Origin: CAZMFZ01 sp964565665
GTDB taxonomy: Bacteria > Bacteroidota > Bacteroidia > Cytophagales > UBA9547
Assembly (NCBI GenBank): GCA_964565665.1
Contig: CAZMFZ010000111.1
Coordinates: 1 to 12,095 of the forward strand
Direction of reading: 5' to 3'
DNA length: 12,095 bases
Within the stretch, counting starts at the first letter, position 1. The number at the start of each line of letters is the position of its first letter. Both the position numbers and the translations under genes were made by a program. Positions 1-8,036 of the stretch are shown here, piece by piece. Under the pieces are notes generated by a model, which worked only from the letters and a program-made list of their open reading frames with translations, did no database searches and was not told the origin of the DNA.

Positions 1-231
1 CATTCTACATTTGCAAACTATCAATTAAAAATAAATAAAATATTTTAGGTGATAACAATCGTCATACCTTCTTACGATAGCTTAATATTTTAATAATCAG
101 ATAGTTATAACCTAATATGCGCACTTGTTTTTTTATTTATCTACTATAAAAAACTTTGAAAGTGGAGAAATGGAGTGAATTGTATCCCTTAACCTTAAGA
201 ATATATAGTAAAGCATATTGAAAAAAGTATC

Positions 232-561
232 TCAATTCTTTAGTTTTTCATTTGCAATATGTCGGTTGCTATCTCGATTGGTTTTCTTCTCTATATTCTG
301 AGCCAATGCTTCCGTGAGGTTGATATTCGTTTGGTTGGCTATACATATCAATACGAATAAAACATCAGCCAACTCATCGGCAAGTATTTTACCTTCATCA
401 GATTTTTTAAACGATTGATCTCCATACGTTCTTGCAATGATACGTGCAACTTCACCTACTTCTTCGGTAAGGATGGCCATATTGGTGAGTTCGCTAAAAT
501 AGCGAACTCCATATTTTTTTATCCAATTGTCAACGGTTTGCTGGGCTTGGTCGAGCGTCAT
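232..561 (-). CDS. MazG-like nucleotide pyrophosphohydrolase
   Basis: Protein of 109 residues of the all-alpha MazG/dUTPase-like NTP pyrophosphatase superfamily. Such enzymes hydrolyse nucleoside triphosphates to monophosphate and pyrophosphate, often to clear non-canonical or excess nucleotides in the cytoplasm. The metal-binding signature is visible: EEVGE at residues 33-37 (E33, E34, E37) and, after a loop, DELADVLF at 62-69 (E63, D66). The length fits the single-domain MazG-like proteins rather than the two-domain E. coli MazG. The start is ATG and the stop TGA. The gene begins 15 bases after the stop of the upstream VIT-domain gene on the same strand, so co-transcription is likely, but I see no functional link between the two. 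The exact substrate cannot be read from the sequence. Confidence 0.9.
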   Translation of the reverse strand: MTLDQAQQTVDNWIKKYGVRYFSELTNMAILTEEVGEVARIIARTYGDQSFKKSDEGKILADELADVLFVLICIANQTNINLTEALAQNIEKKTNRDSNRHIANEKLKN

Positions 562-576
562 TATTGTATCTGGAAA

Positions 577-3015
577 TTATTCAACAATCAATTTCTTAAA
601 TCTCCTCACACCTTTTATATTAATAGCTATAATGTATAGCCCCTTTGAAATGCGGTTGCCATCATTATCGGTGAGTTTCCATTCGTATTGAAGCGCATTC
701 CCTTTCATTTCTGCGGTGTCTAAAATTTCAATTAACGTTCCTTGAAGATTAAATATTTCAATCTTAATTGCATTTGCGGCTATATTATAAGGTTTTTTCA
801 TTGAAATAGTTGCTTTTTCATTGGCAGGATTTGGATAGACTGAAATTTCCATGGCATTAAATAAGCTATCAGCATCGATGCCTGTTGCCATAGTTTGAGG
901 AGAATTTACAAATGATGGCTTTCCAAAACCATCGTTCAACAACATAACAGGGAAATTATCGCCTGTTTCATCTACACAAGTAGTACAGGCTTCTACGTTG
1001 TTAAACCCAATTTCAGGGGCAAAAAAAGCGGTATAGCGTGATAAAACCCTGTTGTCTAAACTCGCTTTTGCTATTTCCAACCGTGTTTCGACATCAGGAG
1101 TGCAGCCGTAATAATAATCGTAGTAATTATTAGAGTAAGAGCATTTTTTTTCCAAATTATTAATTTGATGCCCGGCCCAAAATTGACGAAGCAAACCTGA
1201 CGCTGCAATGGTATCTGCGGCATTAAAAGTAAGTGTGGTATATTGTTGCACTCCCTTATACTTTGCCGATAAACGTAAAACAAAAGGGAGTGAACCTTTG
1301 TATTTCCCAATTAAAGAAAGTTTTCCATAGGGTTGAATTGAAGTACTGCCTGCCAAACCGAGCAAATGCTCATTGTAATTATACCCGGAATTTATAAAAG
1401 CTGTGTAATCGAAATTGGTGAATTTATCAAAATAATTATCGAAAATAATTGATGTGTTAGTTAAATCGCTGTTGGAATAACATCTATTCAAATAATAACT
1501 GTCGTAGGAATAACGGTATTTCATGTAATAGCTATAGCATCCACCTAGTATTTGGTTATAGAATTTTGTGTGTGAAGCCAATAAATAAAGTTTGTTGTTG
1601 TACGTGGTATTCACATTAATTCCATAACCATAATTGTAGTTATTAGAATTGTTGGAGGATGGAGTGGCGACATTTGAAAAATCGAACAAATCAATTCTAT
1701 CAACTTTATAATTTATATTCTGGAGTTTATCTAGCAGGCTGCCTGAGGAGGTGATATTCTCATAATTATGGCGATTTGTGATAAGGAATATTGAGCCTCC
1801 GCCTTGCGCTTTTATGAAACTATATGCCTCAGGTAAAGAATATACCAGCGAGCTTTTGCCTGCCAAAGTTGAATCTAAAGCACCTATGTGGGAATTGATA
1901 TTGGCAGAAGAAGCATGTATCCATGATTCACTTTTTTTGAAAGCTTGATCATTAATAGAGTAGGCAACATTAAAATTATCATTCTCAGTAAACTTTTGAT
2001 GCAACACATTTTTCAATGCTTGTTTCATGGCATGAAAGCTATACAAATTGTTTTTGTAAAATACAGAAGTATCATATTGAGTTGTATATGTATTATTGCC
2101 CGAGTTGTAATCATAACCTGTATAAGTGTAAGGATATTTTATAGGTGAAGTTTCAGTTGGCGATTCATAATCTAAAACAAAAACGGTGTTTTTTACAGGT
2201 TTTTCTAAACCGAAGGCATTGGTATGGTCGAACATAATCTGATAATAGGTTTCGCCATTTTGGGTGTAAGTCGTAAAATATTTACTTGTATTTACGCTGT
2301 GGGAAAATTCCATTCCCAAAAAAGAAATGCCAGAAAGTGAATTAATAGTGGCTTTTTTTCCTTTGAGTGGCTCGGTGTCGCTCACATGTGCAAATGAAAT
2401 ATCAGTAAATTGCTTGATGATTGGGCTATGCCAAGTGGCGTTATCGTAAGCAATACAATCTATAGAAGAAGGAAGCATACGGCTACTATGAATGATATTT
2501 AAGGGTATTTCGACAACAGATTTCGCTGTTTCCAATTTAGTAGGCATAAGGAAAGTTAATTTTATTTTTCTAGAAGCGTTACCAAGCATTGGAAAAACAC
2601 GCAATTGATATTGGGTTGGTGAATTTTTATAAAGAATAGACGGGTCGCGTCTGCGTTTTACAATGCTTTCATATATTTGAGTAGCTTGTGAGCGATCGAG
2701 CATGAGTGCTTTTACAATTTCATCGCCCATCCAGAGCCATGAATCTGTAACGTGGGCATCTTGTGGAAGATCAAAGTCAAGCACAATTTCAAGACTGTCT
2801 GTTTTGGTAGCCCAAGCAGTGCCTTGAGCTGAGAATGTGAGGTATAAGCTTACTTCAGAAAATGCACCTGAAGGCCTAACAGAATATGTAGCTTCAGAAA
2901 TAGTGGCTTGTTCGTTCATCCAGCTTGTGCGTGGATCGGAAACTCGAAGTGAGGTATAGCCAAATACATTTATTATTAGCAAAAAGGAAAGGAATAAGGT
3001 AACTAATTTTTTCAT
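577..3015 (-). CDS. Secreted VIT-domain protein with T9SS type A sorting domain
   Basis: Protein of 812 residues when started at the ATG at 3015, chosen because it begins a normal signal peptide (MKKLVTLFLSFLLIINVFG); an ATG at 3111 would add 32 unlikely residues. Residues about 20-165 resemble the VIT (vault/inter-alpha-trypsin) domain, with the hallmark DRSQATQIYESIVKRRRDP at 107-125 and a following LRVFP. Residues about 275-430 look like a von Willebrand A fold (VFVLDYES at 278-285), but the MIDAS motif is degenerate. Residues about 452-518 are rich in Tyr, Asn and Ser, with cysteines here and at about 625, 638, 677 and 680. LSRYTAFFAPE at 658-668 matches the conserved segment after the vWA part in VIT/vWA proteins. 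Residues 723-812 form a T9SS type A sorting domain: SVYPNPANE, a central IFNLQG strand and the final KGLY...KLIVE. It is therefore probably exported by SecYEG and then T9SS to the cell surface. The biological role is unknown; adhesion or protein binding is an inference. Confidence 0.88.
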   Translation of the reverse strand: MKKLVTLFLSFLLIINVFGYTSLRVSDPRTSWMNEQATISEATYSVRPSGAFSEVSLYLTFSAQGTAWATKTDSLEIVLDFDLPQDAHVTDSWLWMGDEIVKALMLDRSQATQIYESIVKRRRDPSILYKNSPTQYQLRVFPMLGNASRKIKLTFLMPTKLETAKSVVEIPLNIIHSSRMLPSSIDCIAYDNATWHSPIIKQFTDISFAHVSDTEPLKGKKATINSLSGISFLGMEFSHSVNTSKYFTTYTQNGETYYQIMFDHTNAFGLEKPVKNTVFVLDYESPTETSPIKYPYTYTGYDYNSGNNTYTTQYDTSVFYKNNLYSFHAMKQALKNVLHQKFTENDNFNVAYSINDQAFKKSESWIHASSANINSHIGALDSTLAGKSSLVYSLPEAYSFIKAQGGGSIFLITNRHNYENITSSGSLLDKLQNINYKVDRIDLFDFSNVATPSSNNSNNYNYGYGINVNTTYNNKLYLLASHTKFYNQILGGCYSYYMKYRYSYDSYYLNRCYSNSDLTNTSIIFDNYFDKFTNFDYTAFINSGYNYNEHLLGLAGSTSIQPYGKLSLIGKYKGSLPFVLRLSAKYKGVQQYTTLTFNAADTIAASGLLRQFWAGHQINNLEKKCSYSNNYYDYYYGCTPDVETRLEIAKASLDNRVLSRYTAFFAPEIGFNNVEACTTCVDETGDNFPVMLLNDGFGKPSFVNSPQTMATGIDADSLFNAMEISVYPNPANEKATISMKKPYNIAANAIKIEIFNLQGTLIEILDTAEMKGNALQYEWKLTDNDGNRISKGLYIIAINIKGVRRFKKLIVE

Positions 3016-3109
3016 AGCATATTTATTTAGTGTGTTTGCGTGAAATACTTTGTTAATGTAATAGATATGGTATAGAGAAAGAAAAAAATATTTGTAATTT
3101 CGATAAAGC

Positions 3110-3451
3110 ATGAATCAAGAATTAGGAAATTCCCATCTGCACGCAGATAACTCAATAAATAGCTGCTTAATTGCACTCAAAGAAATTATTCTTTCGCAAG
3201 ACGATAATGTGACTTGCGCTAAAAAGTATGGAATGCCTTTTTTTAGTTACAAAGGGAAAATGTTTTGCTATTTGTGGGTGCATAAAAAATACAAGCATCC
3301 TTACATTGGCGTTGTAGAAGGGAATCAATTTGAGCATCCTGATTTGATAATAGAAAAACGCTTGAGAATGAAGGTAATGCTATTTGACCCCAATAAAGAT
3401 TTGCCGTTAGACTCGATTGAGCCGATATTGAGGAAGGCAATTGATATATGA
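3110..3451 (+). CDS. DUF1801 family protein
   Basis: Protein of 113 residues matching the DUF1801 (YdhG-like) family: CAKKYGMPFFSYKGKMFCYL at 36-55, then the YIGVVEG strand, a HP..I pair (76-80), RMKVMLFDPNKDLPL at 86-100 and a final IEPILRKAI helix. Members are small soluble proteins with an iron-chaperone/frataxin-like fold in some annotations, but no secure biochemical role. No signal peptide or membrane segment is seen. It is divergent from the VIT-domain gene, sharing the 94 bases between 3015 and 3110, and is followed by the AraC-type regulator on the same strand. TAATTTCG at 3095-3102 is one base off the phylum -7 box, too weak to call a promoter. Confidence 0.85.
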   Translation: MNQELGNSHLHADNSINSCLIALKEIILSQDDNVTCAKKYGMPFFSYKGKMFCYLWVHKKYKHPYIGVVEGNQFEHPDLIIEKRLRMKVMLFDPNKDLPLDSIEPILRKAIDI

Positions 3452-3583
3452 CCTTGAGTGACAAGCAACAAAAAAAGATGTAGAAGCTCCCCTATTTTTA
3501 CAATCATTATAATAATTTCGGCAGAAAGCCTTAGAATGGTGCATTTTAAAAGCTGTAGAATCACCAATGATGTGTTAAGCCGC

Positions 3584-3600
3584 TTGGCACGATATTTTGG
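3584..3600 (+). promoter_or_regulatory. Candidate sigma-54-like promoter for the AraC-type gene
   Basis: TTGGCACGATATTTTGG has a perfect -24 half (TTGGCACG). The -12 half is imperfect: the GG to G distance is 11 bases instead of the canonical 10, and GG replaces GC. It lies about 56 bases upstream of the ATG at 3656, in a stretch otherwise without a gene. A sigma-54 activator is encoded in the same window, which makes the site plausible but not proven. Confidence 0.35.
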
Positions 3601-3655
3601 TTGTTTTATAAGCAGATTGTCCAAAAAATTTAATCACAAACTAAACGCAGAGAAG

Positions 3656-4216
3656 ATGACACTATACATAAAATATATGGTGAGCCAGCGATGTGAAATG
3701 GTGGTGAGAGATGTGCTAAATAAATTAGGATTTCAATATGCGACTGTGAAGTTGGGTGTAGTGAAAATTCCTGAAACCATTTCGCTACTCCAATTGAATG
3801 CATTTAAGCAAAAGCTAAGTGATGTGGGACTGGAATTGATCGATAACAACAAAAATATTCTTACTGAAAGAATAAAAAATGTGATTATTGAGATGTTATA
3901 TTATTCAAATGAACTACCTAAAGTAAATTACTCGCAATACATCAGCCAAAAGCTAAACCACGATTATACTTATCTTTCAAATGTGTTTGCAGAGGTAATG
4001 TGTACAACCATTCAACAATTTATTATTAAGCATAAGATAGAGAAAGTAAAAGAATTACTTCTTTACAATGAATTGAACCTAACCGAAATTTCCTATAAGC
4101 TGCATTATAGTAGCGTAGCTCATTTGTCGAATCAATTTAAAAAATTAACCGGGTATTGCCCATCTGATTTCAGAGAATTAAAGCAAAACCGCGTAAGCTA
4201 TAGCAACAATTTTTAA
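3656..4216 (+). CDS. AraC family transcriptional regulator (short Bacteroidota type)
   Basis: Protein of 186 residues. The C-terminal part (about 92-172) is an AraC-type double helix-turn-helix: ISQKLNHDYTYLSNVF is the first HTH, HKIEKVKELLLYNEL the linker helix, and LTEISYKLHYSSVAHLSNQF with FKKLTGYCPSDFR the second HTH and the family signature. The N-terminal 60 residues (MTLYIKYMVSQRC...) resemble the small ferredoxin/HMA-like fold seen in many Bacteroidota proteins of this class, but no CxxC metal site is present. The frame is open upstream to a GTG at 3458, but those 66 residues look unlike any family member, and ATG 3656 gives the standard family N-terminus. It ends 42 bases before the convergent transglutaminase gene. 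The target is unknown; such regulators often sit next to metal or stress genes. Confidence 0.9.
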   Translation: MTLYIKYMVSQRCEMVVRDVLNKLGFQYATVKLGVVKIPETISLLQLNAFKQKLSDVGLELIDNNKNILTERIKNVIIEMLYYSNELPKVNYSQYISQKLNHDYTYLSNVFAEVMCTTIQQFIIKHKIEKVKELLLYNELNLTEISYKLHYSSVAHLSNQFKKLTGYCPSDFRELKQNRVSYSNNF

Positions 4217-4258
4217 GGAAAATTATTTTACAATATTCCATAATCTATTTCAGACAGT

Positions 4259-5107
4259 TTACTTATAACTTACAGCTACGGAGGCAGTCATAGTTTGGCT
4301 TGCCGTGCCAGTATACTCACCTTTTACAGGAGCCACATCATCGTAATTTCTGCCTACAGCCAATTTTATGTGCTTTTCTTGTGCTAAGCAATTGTTGGTA
4401 GGGTCTACACCAAGCCAACCATAGTTAGGCAAATAGGCTTCTACCCAAGCATGTGAAGCCCCATCGCCACGCAAGCCATCTTTATTAGGGCAAATATATC
4501 CACAAACGTACCTTGCTGGAATATTGGTAAGCTGCAACATATAAATCAGAATATGTGCAAAATCTTGACATACGCCTGCTTTCATATTCCACACTTCATT
4601 AATAGTACTATTTACTCGGGTAGCAAACACATCATATCTGAAATTAAAATACACATAGCTATTGAATTCTAAAATAATATCAAGTGGATTTCTAGCTGAT
4701 GGGTTGAAACTATATACCAAATTATTAATATCCCAAATCACATAAAAATCTTTCGGGTTGAGGAATAGTTTGAACGTATTGTCCATAGAAAGAATGGCAA
4801 TATCGGCCCATTTGTGGAGTTTTCTGCCCGCTACATCTGCCAACACATCTTTATAGAAAGTCTCAATTTCCAGTGTTGAGGTAATGATAAGTTCGGTTTC
4901 TGGGCCATTAATGGTGAATATTCCAAACATATTTCCGAAGGTATCGGTGTTAGGCAACACCTCCGGGTTTCCCGATATCAATACTTCCTGCGATACCAGT
5001 TTCTGGCTTTCATTCCAAGCCGGATACAATTTTATAAGGTTTTTAATATTGTAAACTCCATAATTATAGCGATACGCTGTTTTGTGTTCTATTTGAAAAA
5101 GAGGCAT
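4259..5107 (-). CDS. Transglutaminase-like family protein
   Basis: Protein of 282 residues with the bacterial transglutaminase-like architecture. An N-terminal beta domain (about 1-90) opens with FQIEHKTAYRYNYGV, typical of the family, followed by a papain-like transglutaminase core. The catalytic triad is complete: Cys180 in GVCQDFAH, His219 in ASHAWVEAY and Asp235 in GVDPTNN. No signal peptide is present, so it is probably cytoplasmic. Family members act as cysteine proteases or amidases on peptides, or as peptide-modifying enzymes; some are encoded next to circularly permuted ATP-grasp and alpha-E proteins, but those partners are not seen here. It lies 55 bases downstream of era on the same strand and may be the last gene of that transcript. 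Confidence 0.92.
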   Translation of the reverse strand: MPLFQIEHKTAYRYNYGVYNIKNLIKLYPAWNESQKLVSQEVLISGNPEVLPNTDTFGNMFGIFTINGPETELIITSTLEIETFYKDVLADVAGRKLHKWADIAILSMDNTFKLFLNPKDFYVIWDINNLVYSFNPSARNPLDIILEFNSYVYFNFRYDVFATRVNSTINEVWNMKAGVCQDFAHILIYMLQLTNIPARYVCGYICPNKDGLRGDGASHAWVEAYLPNYGWLGVDPTNNCLAQEKHIKLAVGRNYDDVAPVKGEYTGTASQTMTASVAVSYK

Positions 5108-5162
5108 ATAAGCATTGATTTATGCTGAGACAATTATATTTTCATACACTTTTAAAATATCA

Positions 5163-6053
5163 CTACTGCTCATAGCCATATTTTTTGAGCATTGCTGGGT
5201 TGCTTCGCCAGTCTTTTACAACTCTTATGTGCGTTTCGAGAAATACTTTTCTTCCGAGAAATTTCTCTAATTCTATGCGCGCATCTGTACTCAATTTTTT
5301 AAGTGATTCGCCATTTTTACCAATTAATATTCCTTTTTGGGTGTCACGTTCTACTATTATTTCTGCCGACACCACATCTAAATCAGCTTTTTCTTTAAAT
5401 CCTGTCACTATCACTTCGCAGCTGTAGGGTATTTCCTGTTGATAGTTGAGAAATATTTTTTCGCGAATAATTTCGGCTGCAAAAAAGCGTTCGTTCCTAT
5501 CGCTGAGGTCTTCTTTGTCGTAGTAAGCAGGGTGAAGTGGCAAATATCCAAGTACAGATTTCAGTAATTCATCTATGTTCTTATTCTTCAAAGCCGAAAC
5601 CAATAGCGTTTCCTTGAACATATCTTGGGCCTTTCCCCAATTGATTTTTTCATCAATGGTAGATTCAATAGTCATGTCAATCTTATTGATTACCAATATT
5701 TTAGGCACATCCAATTTTTTTATTTCTTCAATTGATTCTACTTCGGGATATTCGTTGCCAATGGCATCGATTACACAAATGATAAGGTCGGCATCTTCAT
5801 TAGAATAGCTTACAAACTTCATCATCGATTTTTGAAGTTCATATTTGGGTTTGATAATACCTGGCGTGTCGGAAAAAACGATTTGAAAATCGGGTTCGTT
5901 GAGAATTCCTAATATTCTATGTCTGGTAGTCTGGGCTTTGGGGGTAACGATTGAGAGTTTTTCCCCTAAAAAAGCATTTAAAAGGGTCGATTTTCCGGCA
6001 TTGGGTCGACCAATAATAGATACAAATCCTGCTTTGTGATTGTTTGATTCCAT
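5163..6053 (-). CDS. era: GTPase Era
   Basis: Protein of 296 residues from the ATG at 6053; a TTG at 6071 would add six residues and overlap the promoter-like box, so ATG is preferred. Era binds the 3' end of 16S rRNA and helps mature the small ribosomal subunit. All G motifs are visible: G1 GRPNAGKST (15-23), the switch with TTRHRI (42-47), G3 DTPG (62-65), G4 NKID (123-126) and G5 SALKN (153-157). The C-terminal KH RNA-binding domain follows, with GILIGKNGESLKKL at 241-254. Length and domain order are those of normal Era. It lies 99 bases downstream of lptE with its own candidate promoter. Confidence 0.97.
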   Translation of the reverse strand: MESNNHKAGFVSIIGRPNAGKSTLLNAFLGEKLSIVTPKAQTTRHRILGILNEPDFQIVFSDTPGIIKPKYELQKSMMKFVSYSNEDADLIICVIDAIGNEYPEVESIEEIKKLDVPKILVINKIDMTIESTIDEKINWGKAQDMFKETLLVSALKNKNIDELLKSVLGYLPLHPAYYDKEDLSDRNERFFAAEIIREKIFLNYQQEIPYSCEVIVTGFKEKADLDVVSAEIIVERDTQKGILIGKNGESLKKLSTDARIELEKFLGRKVFLETHIRVVKDWRSNPAMLKKYGYEQ

Positions 6054-6057
6054 AGGG

Positions 6058-6065
6058 CAAAGGTA
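6058..6065 (-). promoter_or_regulatory. Candidate -7 promoter box for era
   Basis: On the minus strand TACCTTTG matches the Bacteroidota -7 consensus TAnnTTTG exactly. It ends only four bases before the era ATG at 6053, so the transcript would be leaderless or nearly so. I see no matching TTG element at -33, which lowers confidence. Confidence 0.4.
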
Positions 6066-6152
6066 GCCCAATATTATTAAGAGAGGATGGTTTTGAGTCA
6101 GAGATTATGCTTCGAGATAAACGATTGTCAAGGTCTACAACCATTGACAACG

Positions 6153-6683
6153 CTACCAATTAGATAAAGCTTTGTTGAAAATATCGAATACTATTTGGTT
6201 GGTAATAGTTTCAATAGCTTCATCTTCCACTTGGGTAAGTGATTGACTTTGCGGATAATCGAAATAAAAATTGAATGGTTGTTCGAAGCTTTCTTTTTCC
6301 TTCACCGTGTTTATAAATTTCACTTTTATAGTGATGGTGAGCCTGTTTCTACTGGCAAGTTCCTGAGCGGTGGGCCCAATGGGTGATATGGTATAGCCAA
6401 TTATAGAGCCTTCAAATTGCAAATCGCCATCTTTTCGCACACCTCTTAAAGTAGAGTTGGATTGCATATAATCTCTCAATTTTTCAGAGAAATTTTGTGG
6501 CAATCGTGGCGGACCAAGCCCAGTTTCATTGATAAAATTATCTACCGAAACCGTTTTTATTTCTGGGGGAATGTTGGCTCCTGTAAAATTGTAAATACCA
6601 CAACTGCTGAGTGTGGAAAATGCAATAGTTAGGGCTAAAAATTGTAATGCGTAATTTGTAATGCGTAATGAGAGGGTATTCAA
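6153..6683 (-). CDS. lptE: LPS assembly lipoprotein LptE (Bacteroidota type)
   Basis: Protein of 176 residues. A hydrophobic signal peptide (LQFLALTIAFSTLSSC) ends in a lipobox with the lipidated Cys at 28, followed by GIYNFTGANIPPEIKTVSVD, typical of the Bacteroidota LptE family. LptE plugs the LptD beta-barrel in the outer membrane and takes part in delivering lipopolysaccharide to the surface. The rest fits the family: an FSEKLRDYMQS helix, then paired beta strands and a final QIVFDIFNKAL helix. There is no ATG in frame between the upstream gene's stop and residue 73, so the start is most likely the TTG at 6683. The first 15 residues are encoded by a tandem 14-bp repeat, an odd feature treated separately. 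It follows the sigma-54 activator by 39 bases, so the two are probably co-transcribed. Confidence 0.85.
   Translation of the reverse strand: MNTLSLRITNYALQFLALTIAFSTLSSCGIYNFTGANIPPEIKTVSVDNFINETGLGPPRLPQNFSEKLRDYMQSNSTLRGVRKDGDLQFEGSIIGYTISPIGPTAQELASRNRLTITIKVKFINTVKEKESFEQPFNFYFDYPQSQSLTQVEDEAIETITNQIVFDIFNKALSNW
6642..6669 (-). repeat. Two tandem 14-bp copies inside the lptE signal-peptide region
   Basis: Two exact head-to-tail copies, read on the minus strand as ATTACGCATTACAA. The unit is not a multiple of three, so the two copies are read in different frames and give the peptide RITNYALQ. Peptides of the type LRITNYxLRITNY are a familiar signature of ATTACG-type repeats scattered in Bacteroidota genomes, so this is probably one short copy of such a family. 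I see no other copy in the window. Confidence 0.75.
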
Positions 6684-6722
6684 AATTATATGTATTTTAT
6701 TAATATGTTGATTATCAGCAGA

Positions 6723-8012
6723 TTACATATCTTCCAAATCGTACTCTTTTAGCTTTCTGTAAAGTGTACGCTCAGATATTCTCAAATCATCGGCTGCCAA
6801 TTTACGCTTTCCATTGTATTTTTTGAGTGCCTTGATTATCAATTCTTTTTCATTGGCATAAATTGACAAAGATTCCTCTTGCACTTCATGCGTTATATCT
6901 TCTACTTTAGAATTATCAAAATTTGCATCTTCATAATCTTCTGAAATGGGCTGCAACGCCTTAGATTCGGTAAGCATTGGGCGGTCGAACTTGGGTTCGA
7001 GTGGCATGGCTGGTGCATCTACATTTACAAACAATTCGGGGCGGCTACCAATTATTTTTTCCGCATCTGCAGGGTTTTTCACCAATTCTAGTACCATGCT
7101 TTTCAAATCGTTCAAATCGCGCTTCATATCAAATAGAAACTTGAAAATAATTTCCTTATCGGTATAGCTTTCCGAACTTGGACTAGACGCATCATTAAAT
7201 AATTTGGGAAGATTAGAGGTATTGTAATTCGGCAAGTATTTTATCAATTCCTGTGGTCCCAGTTCACGATTCAATTCCAAAAGCGACATTTGATCGACAA
7301 TATTTTTCAATTGACGGATATTGCCGGGAAAGCGATATTTGGTAAGCACTTCTTGCGCTTCTTTGCTTAATTTTATGGGGTCTACTCTGTATTTTTCAGA
7401 AAAATCTACCGAAAATTTCCTGAAAAGAAGGTAAATATCTTCGCCTCTTTCTCGCAATGAAGGCACAACAATGGGTACAGTGTTGAGCCTGTAATACAAA
7501 TCTTCCCTAAATCTCTTCTCTTCAACTGCATTAATCAGGTTCACATTCGTAGCAGCTACTACGCGCACATTAGTTTTCTGCACTTTCGAGGAACCCACCC
7601 TTATATATTCGCCATTTTCTAAAATACGAAGCAAACGGGCTTGCGTACCCAATGGCATTTCACCTATTTCATCTAGAAAAATAGTGCCGCCATCTGTAAC
7701 TTCAAAATAGCCCTTTCTGGCATCGGAAGCACCCGTAAATGAGCCTTTTTCATGGCCGAACAGCTCTGAATCAATAGTGCCTTCGGGAATAGCGCCACAG
7801 TTTACCGCTATAAAACTGCCATGTTTGCGGGCTGAAAGTTGGTGAATGATTTTGGAAAACGATTCTTTGCCCGTGCCACTTTCACCGGTAATCATCACCG
7901 TCATGTCGGTAGGGGCTACTTGCGAAGCCACCTGAATGGCGTAGTTGAGCTGTGGGCTATTGCCTATGATGGCAAATCGCTGCTTTATGGATTGTATTTC
8001 TTGTTGGGTCAA
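6723..8012 (-). CDS. Sigma-54-dependent transcriptional activator without receiver domain
   Basis: Protein of 429 residues. An AAA+ sigma-54 interaction domain fills about 12-255: Walker A GESGTGKE (43-50), the sigma-54 contact loop in its GSFTGA form (90-95), Walker B GGTIFLDE (108-115), and sensor/arginine-finger segment FREDLYYRLN (168-177). A Fis-type helix-turn-helix lies at about 388-425 (KRKLAADDLRISERTLYRKL). Between them is a long acidic, poorly ordered linker (about 265-380). There is no N-terminal receiver, GAF or PAS domain, so activity must be controlled by a partner, by abundance or by the linker. The start is TTG at 8012: the frame is closed by the TAA of the upstream PIN gene and has no ATG between. 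The TTG start gives the usual family N-terminus (IQSIKQRFAIIGNSP). It would remodel RNA polymerase-RpoN at TGGCAC-type promoters. It is followed by lptE after 39 bases. Confidence 0.94.
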   Translation of the reverse strand: MTQQEIQSIKQRFAIIGNSPQLNYAIQVASQVAPTDMTVMITGESGTGKESFSKIIHQLSARKHGSFIAVNCGAIPEGTIDSELFGHEKGSFTGASDARKGYFEVTDGGTIFLDEIGEMPLGTQARLLRILENGEYIRVGSSKVQKTNVRVVAATNVNLINAVEEKRFREDLYYRLNTVPIVVPSLRERGEDIYLLFRKFSVDFSEKYRVDPIKLSKEAQEVLTKYRFPGNIRQLKNIVDQMSLLELNRELGPQELIKYLPNYNTSNLPKLFNDASSPSSESYTDKEIIFKFLFDMKRDLNDLKSMVLELVKNPADAEKIIGSRPELFVNVDAPAMPLEPKFDRPMLTESKALQPISEDYEDANFDNSKVEDITHEVQEESLSIYANEKELIIKALKKYNGKRKLAADDLRISERTLYRKLKEYDLEDM

Positions 8013-8036
8013 TTGGAAATAGAATTTATAGATACT

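Noticed and set aside
1..231. CAT at positions 1-3 could be the start codon of a leftward gene leaving the window.
   Set aside because: Only the start codon itself would be visible, and no convincing -7 box lies behind it; the rest of 1-231 shows no gene or clear hairpin.
3016..3111. Longer start of the VIT-domain protein at ATG 3111.
   Set aside because: It would place 32 Tyr/Asn-rich residues ahead of a normal signal peptide and would overlap the divergent gene's start codon.
3458..3655. N-terminal extension of the AraC-type regulator from a GTG at 3458.
   Set aside because: The 66 extra residues do not look like the family, the ATG at 3656 gives the standard N-terminus, and the stretch holds the promoter-like site.
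5111..5126. AGCAT/ATGCT inverted repeat between era and the transglutaminase gene.
   Set aside because: A five-base stem with AT-rich loop and no T-run is too weak to call a terminator or operator.
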